Positions 14,882 through 23,594 are shown, counted from the first letter of the stretch. The stretch: 25,800 nt of DNA from an uncultured Ruminococcus sp. (GCA_900539095.1 UQAR01000025.1:1-25800), one strand, 5' to 3'. The notes: generated by a model from the letters alone, not told the origin. Numbers and translations: made by a program.

Positions 14882-15501
14882 TCCGTCACCTCGTTTCTTT
14901 CAGAGGAATCGGGCGAGATAATGACAATATGTCCGCTTTCCGACCCGCTGTCCTCGAAGGTTTTCATATTAAAAGTATGTATGAAAGTCATTATAGAGAT
15001 TACAGCAAACACCGCTGCAAAAGCTCCGAAAAAAATTCTCATGCTTATCCCGTAAACAAATTCGCCGCGGCATTCATTTTCAATTTCGGCGATACCGTCT
15101 GCATAATCCGAAAGGTAAAAATCGTCGGGATCATTCTCACCATAACATATATTTACATAGCCGTCGTTAAGAATGTTTTCGATAAATTTGCGGTAAACTA
15201 TGCCGCTTTGATCTGTATATTCGATTTCAAGCTGGTTTACATAGGAAGTATACGCTCCCCTGCTTTCGGAAAAATCCTCATATTCGGATCTGCTTTCCCC
15301 TACTACCTTAGCAAACGTTTTAACATATTTACTGCAATCATCGGAACTTTCTGAATTTCCGTAACGCTTACAGCCGATCTTTACAAATCCAACTGCCGCC
15401 AGTGCCGACGCAACAGCCAATATACAGGCAAAAACAAATGCCGCAGTAATACTGCTTTGTGAATAGTATACTGTCAAAACCAAAGGTTCACGGTAAATCA
15501 T
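14878..15501 (-). CDS. DUF3592-like membrane protein, first of a pair
   Basis: 207-aa protein of unknown function with a hydrophobic segment at about 16-41 and another at about 150-173. The central domain matches its downstream neighbour in layout: LEIEYTDQSGIVYRKF...GYVNICYGENDPDDFYLSD, a DUF3592-type core with Y-G-E-N-D-P in place of Y-N-P-x-N-P. The tail after the second helix is Ser/Glu-rich. Start choice: the ATG at 15513 has no ribosome site, while the ATG at 15501 follows GGGGG by 5 nt, so I use 15501. It begins directly after the pgk terminator and no promoter is visible, so expression probably comes from read-through of pgk transcripts. Confidence 0.68.
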   Translation of the reverse strand: MIYREPLVLTVYYSQSSITAAFVFACILAVASALAAVGFVKIGCKRYGNSESSDDCSKYVKTFAKVVGESRSEYEDFSESRGAYTSYVNQLEIEYTDQSGIVYRKFIENILNDGYVNICYGENDPDDFYLSDYADGIAEIENECRGEFVYGISMRIFFGAFAAVFAVISIMTFIHTFNMKTFEDSGSESGHIVIISPDSSERNEVTE

Positions 15502-15515
15502 TGATACCCCCATAA

Positions 15516-15548
15516 TTAAAAAGGGGCAGGCAAATGACTGCCTGCCCC
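15516..15548 (-). terminator. pgk terminator
   Basis: On the minus strand, a perfect 10-bp GC-rich stem (15539-15548 with 15523-15532), a 6-nt loop, then T5 and AATT. It lies between the pgk stop and the DUF3592-like gene. Confidence 0.92.
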
Positions 15549-15575
15549 AGCTTTTAAGTCGAGCAAATATATAAA

Positions 15576-16799
15576 TTACTTGTCGGCAATAACGTCGATA
15601 CCTGGGAGGACCTTGCCCTCGAGGTATTCAAGTGAAGCTCCGCCGCCTGTTGAGATGTGTGACATCTTGTCAGCGAAACCGAGCTGGATAACTGCTGCTG
15701 CTGAGTCGCCGCCGCCGATGATAGTTGTAGCGTCTGTTTCAGCAAGTGCCTTTGCAACTGCGATAGTACCTGCTGCAAGTGTTGGGTTCTCGAACACGCC
15801 CATAGGACCGTTCCAAACAACTGTCTTTGCAGACTTAACAGCCTCGCCGAAGAGTTCCTGTGTCTTTGTGCCGATATCAAGACCTTCCTTGTCAGCTGGG
15901 ATCTTGTCAGAATCAACAACTTCTACATCGATAGGAGCGTCGATTGGATCAGGGAAACCTGCTGCAACTGTTGTATCGATAGGGAGAAGGAGTTTCTTGC
16001 CGAGCTTTTCAGCCTTTGCCATCATTTCCTTGCAGTAGTCGATCTTTGTATCGTCAACCAGTGACAGACCAACTTCCTTGCCCTGAGCCTTCAGGAATGT
16101 ATATGCCATACCGCCGCCGATGATAAGTGTATCGCACTTCTCGAGGAGGTTTGAGATAACGTTGAGCTTATCTGCTACCTTTGCACCGCCGAGGATAGCA
16201 ACAAATGGTCTTACAGGTGTTTCAACTGCATTACCGAGGTAGTTGATCTCTTTCTGCATGAGGTAGCCGACTGCTGTTTCCTTAACGAACTTTGTAACGC
16301 CTGCTGTAGATGCGTGTGCTCTGTGTGCAGAACCGAAAGCGTCCATTACGAATACTTCGTCGTCAACGAGGTCAGCAAGTTCCTTAGCAAAGCCTTCACC
16401 GTTCTTTGTTTCCTCGGCACCTCTGAATCTTGTGTTCTCAAGAACTACGATATCGCCGTCAGCCATTTCAGCAACTGCCTTCTTAGCGTTGTCGCCTACT
16501 ACTGTATCGTCGGCTGCGAATGTTACCTTTGTTTCAGGAAGGAGCTCTGCAAGTCTTGCAGCAGCCGGTGCAAGTGAGAACTTAGCCTCTGGGCCGTTCT
16601 TTGGCTTGCCAAGGTGTGAACACAGAACTACTTTACCGCCGTCTGCTACCAGCTTTTTGATAGTTGGGAGAGCAGCTGTGATTCTGTTATCGTTTGTAAT
16701 AACGCCGTCCTTCAGAGGAACGTTGAAGTCAACTCTTACGAGGACTTTTTTGCCCTTTACATTAATGTCATCAACAGTAACTTTGTTTAAACCTGCCAT
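15576..16799 (-). CDS. pgk: Phosphoglycerate kinase
   Basis: 407-aa two-domain glycolytic enzyme that makes ATP from 1,3-bisphosphoglycerate. The N-terminal substrate motif is VRVDFNVP (21-28), with D24 and N26; SHLGKP (61-66) is the second substrate loop; GGAKV near the hinge and the nucleotide-binding GGGDSAAA near the C-terminus are present. Length is normal. The frame extends to 16817, but the ATG at 16799 gives the standard MAGLNKVTV start and is preceded by GAGGTG. It has its own near-consensus promoter, a leader stem and a strong terminator. Confidence 0.98.
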   Translation of the reverse strand: MAGLNKVTVDDINVKGKKVLVRVDFNVPLKDGVITNDNRITAALPTIKKLVADGGKVVLCSHLGKPKNGPEAKFSLAPAAARLAELLPETKVTFAADDTVVGDNAKKAVAEMADGDIVVLENTRFRGAEETKNGEGFAKELADLVDDEVFVMDAFGSAHRAHASTAGVTKFVKETAVGYLMQKEINYLGNAVETPVRPFVAILGGAKVADKLNVISNLLEKCDTLIIGGGMAYTFLKAQGKEVGLSLVDDTKIDYCKEMMAKAEKLGKKLLLPIDTTVAAGFPDPIDAPIDVEVVDSDKIPADKEGLDIGTKTQELFGEAVKSAKTVVWNGPMGVFENPTLAAGTIAVAKALAETDATTIIGGGDSAAAVIQLGFADKMSHISTGGGASLEYLEGKVLPGIDVIADK

Positions 16800-16836
16800 T
16801 TTAAAGACACCTCTCAATTTAATTTTTTTAGTTCAC

Positions 16837-16856
16837 GTTGTTAAAAATCTAACAAC
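16837..16856 (-). other. pgk 5' leader hairpin
   Basis: On the minus strand, a 7-bp stem GTTGTTA/TAACAAC with a 6-nt loop, between the pgk promoter and ribosome site. Same position as the stem in the tpiA leader, but unrelated in sequence. Confidence 0.45.
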
Positions 16857-16865
16857 CTTACCTCT

Positions 16866-16894
16866 ATTATATAACATACCGTCATAAAAATCAA
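16866..16894 (-). promoter_or_regulatory. pgk promoter
   Basis: On the minus strand, -35 TTGATT (16889-16894), a 17-bp spacer and consensus -10 TATAAT (16866-16871). It lies in the gap after clpE, where I find no terminator, so some pgk transcript may also come from the clpE operon. Confidence 0.85.
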
Positions 16895-16929
16895 GTATTT
16901 TTTTATAATTTTTACCCTGATTTTATTCT

Positions 16930-19197
16930 CTAGAGTGCATCGACCTTTATCTCGCCGTTATCGGCTGATATTGCCACGGCGGACACTGCACCCTCGCCCT
17001 TATCTATAAGCAGTTCGGCTATCTTATCCTCTACCTCGTTTCTTATAACACGGCGGATATCTCTTGCACCAAGTTTCTGTCCATACGCCTTATGTGCGAT
17101 AGTTTTCAGAGCCTCGTCCGTATATCTCAGGCTGATATGCTTTTCTGCCAGCGGCGACTTCATCTCATCGAGCATAAGACCTGCTATGCCTGCGAAGTTT
17201 TCCTCCGTGAGCGGGTTGAACACGACTATCTCGTCTATTCTTCCAAGGAACTCAGGACGCAGGAACTCTCTCAGGGCTTTCATTGCCTTATCTTTTGCGA
17301 TATCGCTGTCGGTCTTATTAAAGCCGACGCCTGTATCCTTATCGGTCGAGCCTGCATTTGAGGTCATGACGATAACGGTATTTTCAAAGGAAACACTTCT
17401 GCCCTGTGAATCGTTTATACGTCCCTCGTCAAGTATCTGGAGGAGTATGTTCATAACGTCAGGGTGAGCCTTTTCTATCTCGTCAAAGAGCACCACTGAA
17501 TATGGTCTGCGGCGGACTTTTTCGGTAAGCTGACCTGCCTCGTCAAAGCCAACATATCCCGGAGGCGAACCGATAAGCTTTGAAACTGAATGTTTCTCCA
17601 TATACTCAGTCATATCGACTCTGATAAGCGGTTCGGTGGCGTCAAAAAGCTCTTCTCCAAGCACCTTAACAAGCTCGGTCTTTCCTACACCTGTTGGACC
17701 GACGAAAATAAATGACGCTGGTCTGCGGCGTTTTGAAAGCTGCACTCTGGTACGCTTTATTGCCTTTGCGACCTTATCCACTGCCTCGTCCTGACCGATA
17801 ACACGCTTTGAAAGAGCCTCTTTCAGGTGCTTTATCTTGTCATACTCTGTCTGAGCTATTTTATTTGCAGGGATACCGGTCCAAAGCTCTATTACCTTTG
17901 AGATATCGTCCTCTGTTACCTGAACGTTCTTGAGGGTCTCCTCAACTTCTTTGAGCCTGTTCTGTATTCTCAGTATCTCGCCCTTTTCCGTTGCGATTAT
18001 CTCATAATCAGGGTCTGACTTCTGCTCATAATCCTCAACGAGCTTTTCATGCTTTTTGAGTTCTTCGTTGAGGGCGTCGAACTCCTCTATCTCAGGTGTT
18101 CTGATACTTGTGCAGGCACAAGCCTCGTCAAGGAGGTCTATGGCTTTATCAGGAAGAAATCTGTCATTGATATATCTCTCTGAAAGCACTGCACACTCTC
18201 TGAGCATATCGTCTGATATCTTTACTCTATGGAAATTTTCGTAATACTGCTTTATGCCCTTGAGGACTGTGATAGTATCCTCTACTGTCGGCTCGGTGAC
18301 TGTCACCGGCTGGAAACGTCTTTCAAGTGCGGAATCCTTTTCGATATACTTTCTGTACTCCTTGAAAGTCGTTGCTCCTATTACCTGTATCTCGCCTCTT
18401 GAAAGTGACGGTTTCAGGATATTTGCGGCGTTCATTGTGCCCTCGTTATCGCCTGTTCCAACGAGAGTATGAACCTCGTCGATAAAGAGAATAACATTGC
18501 CCTGCTCTTTGACCTCTTCCACAAGACCTTTGCAGCGGCTCTCGAACTGTCCTCTGAACTGAGTGCCTGCAACGAGTGCGGTCAGGTCAAGTAGATAAAG
18601 TTCCTTGTTCTTGATATGGAACGGCACATCTCCGCCTACTATTCTCTGAGCGATACCCTCGGCAATGGCTGTTTTACCAACGCCCGGTTCACCTATAAGA
18701 CATGGGTTATTCTTCTGACGTCTTGACAGGATATGGATAACTCTTGATATCTCCTTATCTCTGCCCACGACATTATCGAGCTTGCCCTCTCTTGCCTTTT
18801 GGGTAAGATTCGTGCAATAGTTATTGAGGTATTTAAGCTTTTTATTTTTATCCTTTGGCTTTTTGTCAGCACCCTCGTCCATTTTCGGTGCACCTGCTCC
18901 TGCAAGGCTGCTGAAGAGGTTTCCTGCGTCGCCGCCGAATAGGTTGCTTAAAAAGTTTGTTCCGCCCGGCTCAAAATCGTCGCCGTCAGACGTCTCCATA
19001 AGCTGGTTGGACATTGCCTCAAGGTCATCATCTGAAATGCCCATGGCTTTCATATAATCGTCCACCTGTGAAATGCCAAGCTCCTTAGCACACACGAGGC
19101 AAAGTCCCTCGTTCTGCTTATGCTGCGGATCTTTAGCGTTCATCTGCGAGATGAACACCACGGCAGGACGTTTTTTACATCTTGAACACATTAACAT
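16930..19197 (-). CDS. clpE: ClpE-type AAA+ unfoldase with N-terminal zinc finger
   Basis: 755-aa Hsp100 ATPase that unfolds proteins for the ClpP peptidase. The N-terminus has a C4 zinc finger, CSRC (4-7) and CLVC (33-36), as in ClpE and McsA, instead of the ClpC/ClpA N-domain. Then comes a Gly/Asp-rich linker (about 70-120), AAA domain 1 (Walker A GEPGVGKT 169-176, Walker B ILFIDE 236-241), a short coiled-coil middle region (about 373-425), and AAA domain 2 (Walker A GPTGVGKT 500-507, Walker B VVLFDE 568-573). The loop tripeptide VGF (624-626) suits docking to ClpP. The ATG at 19197 follows AAGGAG by 8 nt. It is the last gene of the block that starts at ecfA1. ClpE genes in Bacillus and Lactococcus are heat- and CtsR-controlled; I see no CtsR site here. 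Naming as clpE rather than clpC rests on the zinc finger. Confidence 0.88.
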   Translation of the reverse strand: MLMCSRCKKRPAVVFISQMNAKDPQHKQNEGLCLVCAKELGISQVDDYMKAMGISDDDLEAMSNQLMETSDGDDFEPGGTNFLSNLFGGDAGNLFSSLAGAGAPKMDEGADKKPKDKNKKLKYLNNYCTNLTQKAREGKLDNVVGRDKEISRVIHILSRRQKNNPCLIGEPGVGKTAIAEGIAQRIVGGDVPFHIKNKELYLLDLTALVAGTQFRGQFESRCKGLVEEVKEQGNVILFIDEVHTLVGTGDNEGTMNAANILKPSLSRGEIQVIGATTFKEYRKYIEKDSALERRFQPVTVTEPTVEDTITVLKGIKQYYENFHRVKISDDMLRECAVLSERYINDRFLPDKAIDLLDEACACTSIRTPEIEEFDALNEELKKHEKLVEDYEQKSDPDYEIIATEKGEILRIQNRLKEVEETLKNVQVTEDDISKVIELWTGIPANKIAQTEYDKIKHLKEALSKRVIGQDEAVDKVAKAIKRTRVQLSKRRRPASFIFVGPTGVGKTELVKVLGEELFDATEPLIRVDMTEYMEKHSVSKLIGSPPGYVGFDEAGQLTEKVRRRPYSVVLFDEIEKAHPDVMNILLQILDEGRINDSQGRSVSFENTVIVMTSNAGSTDKDTGVGFNKTDSDIAKDKAMKALREFLRPEFLGRIDEIVVFNPLTEENFAGIAGLMLDEMKSPLAEKHISLRYTDEALKTIAHKAYGQKLGARDIRRVIRNEVEDKIAELLIDKGEGAVSAVAISADNGEIKVDAL

Positions 19198-19236
19198 TTT
19201 ATTTGCTCCTTTCCTTACTGACAGACCTTTGGGTCA

Positions 19237-20115
19237 TCATTTATACAGAATGTCAAAGAAGTAACTGAACAGATAGGTATTTTCAAAAGTTGTGCTGTTG
19301 AACTGTGGCAGTCTGTCTGAGGTGACGTTTATGACTGTGCACACCATAAACGCTATGAGTATCACATACAGTCCGCCTTTGCAAAGACCCAGTGCCATGC
19401 CGCCGAAACGGTTCGCCGCCGACAGTCTTGTCATTCTTGTGAACACTCCCGACAGTCTCAGGATAAGCCTTATGACTATCTCCATGAGCACATATATCAC
19501 CACGAAAACGCAAAGCTTTATAAATGTCAATGCGATAGGTCGGAAGATGTTCTTTTCAAGATATTCCGCACCTGTTCTGCCGCCATTTGAGAGAGCCTTT
19601 ACAGCATCGTCTATCTGCTCTGTGGTGAACTCCACCGCCTTTGAAAGGCTGCTGCCAAGCTTGTTCCCGTCCAGCTTTTCACTGAGTTTCTGGGGCATGA
19701 CGCTGTGGATATACTCTGAAAGCTCTTCGCCTTTTTGCTGTGCGGTATCAAGGTCAGCACCCTTTGAGGCAAGCAGCTTTTCGGTATTCTCCGCAAGAGT
19801 GCCTGCTCCTGAAAGGACGTTTTTTATCTCCTCATCTGAAAGGTCGATATCAACGCCCTCGTTTTTCAGTTCGTTGCTCACAAGCTTTGAAATGTCCGTC
19901 TGTTCTGCGGCGTTTTCAAGGCTTGTTATAAGCTGCGTCTTGAAATATTTGTTATATACATTTTCAGCCGACATATTGGCTATAAGAAAAGCCACAAGGA
20001 CGGCTGCCACTGTTCCGAGCATTGTGATAACATACTTCACAAAGCCCTTACAGTATCCTGTCAGAGCGGTCACGATAAGGATCATGATGACTGCTCCGTC
20101 AAAAACATATGCCAT
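19237..20115 (-). CDS. cvpA: CvpA-family membrane protein
   Basis: 292-aa protein with hydrophobic segments at about 5-21, 26-47, 196-218 and 240-262. The start FDGAVIMILIVTALTGYCKGFVKYV and the RFGGMALGLCKGG stretch (236-248) are typical of the CvpA/colicin V production family. A long soluble, helix-prone Glu/Lys/Ser-rich insert (about 50-190) sits between the second and third helices, longer than in the E. coli protein but common in Clostridia. Function in Firmicutes is not established; E. coli CvpA affects colicin V export and envelope integrity. It is 16 bp after the DUF5711-like gene and 39 bp before clpE, on the same strand. Confidence 0.82.
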   Translation of the reverse strand: MAYVFDGAVIMILIVTALTGYCKGFVKYVITMLGTVAAVLVAFLIANMSAENVYNKYFKTQLITSLENAAEQTDISKLVSNELKNEGVDIDLSDEEIKNVLSGAGTLAENTEKLLASKGADLDTAQQKGEELSEYIHSVMPQKLSEKLDGNKLGSSLSKAVEFTTEQIDDAVKALSNGGRTGAEYLEKNIFRPIALTFIKLCVFVVIYVLMEIVIRLILRLSGVFTRMTRLSAANRFGGMALGLCKGGLYVILIAFMVCTVINVTSDRLPQFNSTTFENTYLFSYFFDILYK

Positions 20116-20131
20116 ATTTTCCTGCCTTTCG

Positions 20132-21721
20132 TCAGGTATTGAAAGATATCTTATTTATCTCACGCAAGCCAAGGAAATAGACGCTGTCGTTGAGATAGAC
20201 AAAATCAAGATACTCTGAGGACACCGCTGCGGTGGCAAGGAGATTTCCTGCACTGTCATACGCCTCGATATTATCCTCGCTAAGAAGTATTATCTTTTTA
20301 TTTTCGGCGGTCATTTTCTTAGGCGTGCCGCTTTGAGTATACACCACGCTGTCAGGCTTATCACCGTCTGAGTCGGAACGGAACACCGCAAGAGTGCCTG
20401 TTTTACGCTGTATGCCCTTGAACACCACGCTTGCTGTGCTGTCGGTGAGTGCATAGTCTAAAAGCTCGTCAGGGTACTCATACTGCATGAGTATTTTTCC
20501 GCTGCTGTCAAGCTTATAGAAACAGGTATCGCCCACTACCCAGTAGTCGCCGTTGTCGTTTCGCTGAACAGCCACTGCCAGTGTTTCAAGCTGCTGGCTC
20601 TTCATTTTTTCCTCTGTGCTGTCAAAGGTAACATGATGTATCACGGAACGGAGTGCTCCGCCGCTGCCTGAGAATGTGGATATACAGCAGCCGCTGCCGT
20701 CTTTATCAAAGGTTATGTCAAGTATCCTTTTTGAGCTTGACCACTGATATATCTCTGCTCCTGAAGAGTCATAGACTGTCAGAACTGCGGCATATTTTTC
20801 TGTCTGCGTGACAACTGCCACGGTGCTGTCAGGGGCTATCTCTGCAAGAAGTATCGACTGGCCGATATCCTTTGAGAGCAGCTCGCCTTTTTTATTGAGC
20901 ACTCTGAAAGATTTGCCGCCGTTATCGTAGACAAGCACACGCTTGCCTGATGTTCTTACAACAGGGTTTGCAAAGTTATGAGAATTATCCGATATCTTAT
21001 TGCCAGACTCGTCATAGAAAGTGATATTTCTATCGTCAACTCTCACTATGCCGTCTGAAAGTTCTTTTATAACATTTACTGAGCTTTCGTCAAAAGTCAG
21101 CGGGAAGTTGCCGCTTTCCTTTTTGCCGTCGTTTACTATGGTCGCATGAGGTCTGTCCAAAATACCCTCAAGCTTTGGCACCCACACGCCTCTTGAGGCA
21201 TACACCCCAACGCCGAACGCCAGCACGACGGCTATGGCTGCTAACTTCTTATAGAGCTTTTTGTTTTTCTCTTTCTTTCTTGCAGCCCTTATATCAGTGA
21301 CGTTGGAGTTTTCTTTCTCCTCGGTCTTCTCTTTTCTGCTTTTGTGCTCGTGTTTTTTCTTCTCAGGTTTTTCGGCTTTGTTCTCGCCCCCTGAAATGGT
21401 GATCTTGTTCTCCTCCGTTTTTTCAGGCTGCTCTTCAGGCTCGGCGTTCTCGGAATTTGTCAGCTCTATCCTGCTGCGTGACTCCTCAGCCTCTTCTGCC
21501 TCCTGACGCAGCTGTTCTTCCTGCTCAAGTTGTGCTGCTTTCTGAGCCGCCTTTTTCTTCCGCTTTATCTCCCTGAGAGTAACGTTAGGCATAGGCTCTT
21601 CCGCACCGTGGAACTCGTCACGCTGCACAAAATCAGTCTGCTTGGTTATTCTTATAGTTTTTTCTTCTTTGGTCGGCGAATTTTTCTTTTTCCGCCTGCC
21701 TTTTGATCTATTATCATTCAC
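20132..21721 (-). CDS. DUF5711-type membrane protein with beta-propeller-like outer domain
   Basis: 529-aa protein of unknown function. Residues 1-157 are strongly charged (Lys/Glu/Gln-rich, partly coiled coil, e.g. 50-82) and should be cytosolic. One membrane helix lies at about 158-176. The remaining 350 residues are beta-rich with repeated Y-D-S-S/N-G-x turns (YDESGNKI, YDNGGKSF, YDSSGAEI, YDSAGNLL), which suggests a propeller outside the membrane; this fits the DUF5711 family found next to cvpA in Clostridia. Start choice: the frame opens at 21820 inside truA, but a GTG at 21721 overlaps the truA stop (GTGAATGA, 8 bp) and has AAAGGAT about 10 nt upstream, so I prefer it. Confidence 0.72.
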   Translation of the reverse strand: MNDNRSKGRRKKKNSPTKEEKTIRITKQTDFVQRDEFHGAEEPMPNVTLREIKRKKKAAQKAAQLEQEEQLRQEAEEAEESRSRIELTNSENAEPEEQPEKTEENKITISGGENKAEKPEKKKHEHKSRKEKTEEKENSNVTDIRAARKKEKNKKLYKKLAAIAVVLAFGVGVYASRGVWVPKLEGILDRPHATIVNDGKKESGNFPLTFDESSVNVIKELSDGIVRVDDRNITFYDESGNKISDNSHNFANPVVRTSGKRVLVYDNGGKSFRVLNKKGELLSKDIGQSILLAEIAPDSTVAVVTQTEKYAAVLTVYDSSGAEIYQWSSSKRILDITFDKDGSGCCISTFSGSGGALRSVIHHVTFDSTEEKMKSQQLETLAVAVQRNDNGDYWVVGDTCFYKLDSSGKILMQYEYPDELLDYALTDSTASVVFKGIQRKTGTLAVFRSDSDGDKPDSVVYTQSGTPKKMTAENKKIILLSEDNIEAYDSAGNLLATAAVSSEYLDFVYLNDSVYFLGLREINKISFNT

Positions 21722-22478
21722 CTTGTTCAGATCCTTTGTCTTTATCGTAATACACTTCGTTAAGATACAATCCCTGCGGCGGAACGGTCTTTCCGCCTCT
21801 TGTTCTGTCCTTTGACGCAAGTATATCAGGTATTTGTGTTTCTCCTATCTTGCCCTCGTTTATAAAGATAAGCGTTCCCACCATTATCCTTACCATATTG
21901 TACAGAAAGCCGTCTCCCGAAACTGTGAATATCACAAGCTCGCCCTCACGTCTTACATGGAAAGAGAATATCGTTCTCACTGTATTCTCCTTTGTGCAAT
22001 CGGTGGAACACATGGCTTTGAAATCGTGCGTTCCCACAAAATCCTGTGCAGCTTTATCAAGCTTTTTCTCGTCTATGGGGAACCAGCTGCGGTAGGCTGT
22101 ATCTTTATAAAAAGGATTTTTTATCTCGCTGTTATGGATAATATACTCATATTCCTTGCCGCTGCACATATATCTTGCATGGAAATCAAGGGGGACTTTT
22201 TCGCACTCCAGCACGGAGATATCGTCAGGGAGCTTTGAATTAAGTCCGAAAACTATCCCACGGCAGGTTATTGTGGACTCTATAAGAAAGCTTGCACAAA
22301 ACCGCCTTGCGTGCACCCCTGCGTCTGTTCGTGAGCAGCCGTTCACTGTGACGGTCTGACCCGTCAGGGCGAGGATAGCCTCCTCAAGCACCTGCTGAAC
22401 GGCAAGAGCGTTGTTCTGCCTTTGCCACCCATGATATGCTGTGCCGTTATAGGCAAGTATTATCTTGAAATTCGTCAT
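21714..22478 (-). CDS. truA: tRNA pseudouridine synthase A
   Basis: 254-aa enzyme that makes pseudouridine at positions 38-40 of the tRNA anticodon arm. The catalytic Asp is D52 in SRTDAGVHA (49-57). GWQRQ (18-22) near the N-terminus and FLYNMVRIMVGTL near the C-terminus are family hallmarks. Length is normal. Two ATGs are possible: 22484 has GGGAT only 2 nt away, whereas 22478 has it at about 8 nt and gives the usual MTNFKIILAYNGT start. It lies downstream of ecfT, as in many Firmicutes, with the small Sm-like gene in between. Confidence 0.96.
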   Translation of the reverse strand: MTNFKIILAYNGTAYHGWQRQNNALAVQQVLEEAILALTGQTVTVNGCSRTDAGVHARRFCASFLIESTITCRGIVFGLNSKLPDDISVLECEKVPLDFHARYMCSGKEYEYIIHNSEIKNPFYKDTAYRSWFPIDEKKLDKAAQDFVGTHDFKAMCSTDCTKENTVRTIFSFHVRREGELVIFTVSGDGFLYNMVRIMVGTLIFINEGKIGETQIPDILASKDRTRGGKTVPPQGLYLNEVYYDKDKGSEQGE

Positions 22479-22495
22479 GAGCATATCCCGTTTCT

Positions 22496-22780
22496 TTAGT
22501 CAAGTGTTATGGAATCTATATTGTCAAGTCTTACTATCATGGTGCTGTCGCTTTTCTTTTCGTGAACGATAAGCTTTACCCATTCGTCATCGACATCAAG
22601 AATGGTACATCTTGTACTGAAAAAACCATCGCCGTCAATGGCACATTCCATGCCGATAAGTTCTTTTATAATGCCTGACATTTTATTTCCCCCATTTGCA
22701 TTTCTCTCAAGTTTCTTGACTTTTCTCTCCATAGTGTCAAGTCTGTCGTCCTGATCCATATCTTTAAAAACACTGCTCAT
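22496..22780 (-). CDS. Small protein with Sm-like beta-barrel signature, two possible starts
   Basis: 94-aa protein that I do not recognise by name. Residues 1-33 are a charged helix (DDRLDTMERKVKKLERN). Residues 34-94 (MSGIIKELIGMECAID...ILDVDDEWVKLIV...DNIDSITL) have the alternating pattern of a small SH3/Sm-like barrel. The first ATG at 22780 follows AGGAGG by 6 nt. An internal in-frame ATG at 22681 follows GGGGG by about 8 nt and would give a 61-aa form with only the barrel. It sits 10 bp after ecfT and just before truA, so it is part of the block. An RNA-binding or scaffold role is possible but unproven. Confidence 0.7.
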   Translation of the reverse strand: MSSVFKDMDQDDRLDTMERKVKKLERNANGGNKMSGIIKELIGMECAIDGDGFFSTRCTILDVDDEWVKLIVHEKKSDSTMIVRLDNIDSITLD

Positions 22781-22790
22781 AATACCCCTC

Positions 22791-23594
22791 CTAAACGACT
22801 ATATTTATGACGATAACGCCTGCAAGGAACAGCACGCAGAATATCGAGCCGTAGAGATCGACTATGCTCATATGGAGCTGTTTCATTCTTGTTCTGCCCT
22901 CTCCGCCGTGATAGCAGCGGCACTCCATAGCAAGGGCAAGCTCCTCGGCGTGTCTGAATGACGCCACAAAAAGCGGTATGAGCACTGGAATAAGGGCTTT
23001 GGCTTTCTGAATGAGCGAGCCTGTTTCCATATCCGCTCCTCTTGCTTTCTGTGCCGACATTATCTTGTCTGTTTCCTCGATAAGGGTCGGGATAAATCTC
23101 AAAGCTATAGTCATCATCATTGCAAGCTCGTGGACAGGCACTTTTATTTTTTTCAGCGGCGAAAGCAGCCTTTCGATAGCGTCTGTCAGGTCGATAGGCG
23201 AGGTTGTATAGGTGAGCAGCGACGTGCCGACAATAAGGCAGATTATCCTTATCATCATGAACACTGCCGTGTCAACGCCCTCGTCTGTTATCTTGAGAAA
23301 TTTCCACTCAAAGTAGGCTTTACCCGTTCTGATAAAAAGCAGATTGAGTATCGCTGTAAAAATTATGATAGGCACGATAGGTTTCAAGCTTTTGAGCATT
23401 AGCCTGCCGGGTATTTTCGAGATGATGAAAGTGAGGATAGTGAAAACTATTCCCACAAGAAGTCCCCACACGCTGTTTGCGGCGAAAAGCATCACTATGA
23501 AAACCGCCGTCATTATTATCTTTATTCGTGCGTCCATTCGGTGAATGACAGAATTTCCGGGAAAATACTGTCCTATAGTAATATCCTTTATCAA
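22791..23594 (-). CDS. ecfT: ECF transporter transmembrane component EcfT
   Basis: 267-aa membrane scaffold of the energy-coupling factor module that links the two ATPases to exchangeable S-components. The N-terminal IGQYFPGNSVIHRMDARIKI is a family signature, followed by several membrane helices. The two coupling-helix motifs that touch the ATPases are QKARGAD (about 182-188) and MECRCYHGG (about 223-231, with Cys where Ala is usual). The frame opens at a TTG at 23609, but GGAGG is only suitably spaced (8 nt) for the TTG at 23594, which yields the typical MIKDITIGQYF start. It follows ecfA2 after 77 bp. Confidence 0.94.
   Translation of the reverse strand: MIKDITIGQYFPGNSVIHRMDARIKIIMTAVFIVMLFAANSVWGLLVGIVFTILTFIISKIPGRLMLKSLKPIVPIIIFTAILNLLFIRTGKAYFEWKFLKITDEGVDTAVFMMIRIICLIVGTSLLTYTTSPIDLTDAIERLLSPLKKIKVPVHELAMMMTIALRFIPTLIEETDKIMSAQKARGADMETGSLIQKAKALIPVLIPLFVASFRHAEELALAMECRCYHGGEGRTRMKQLHMSIVDLYGSIFCVLFLAGVIVINIVV

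Noticed and set aside
16860..16929. Possible clpE terminator
   Set aside because: The stretch is AT-rich with T-runs but I find no stable stem in front of them.
19292..20218. 308-aa plus-strand open frame opposite cvpA
   Set aside because: Antisense shadow: Ser/Leu-rich, no ribosome site or family features, and the minus-strand frame is a clear CvpA protein.
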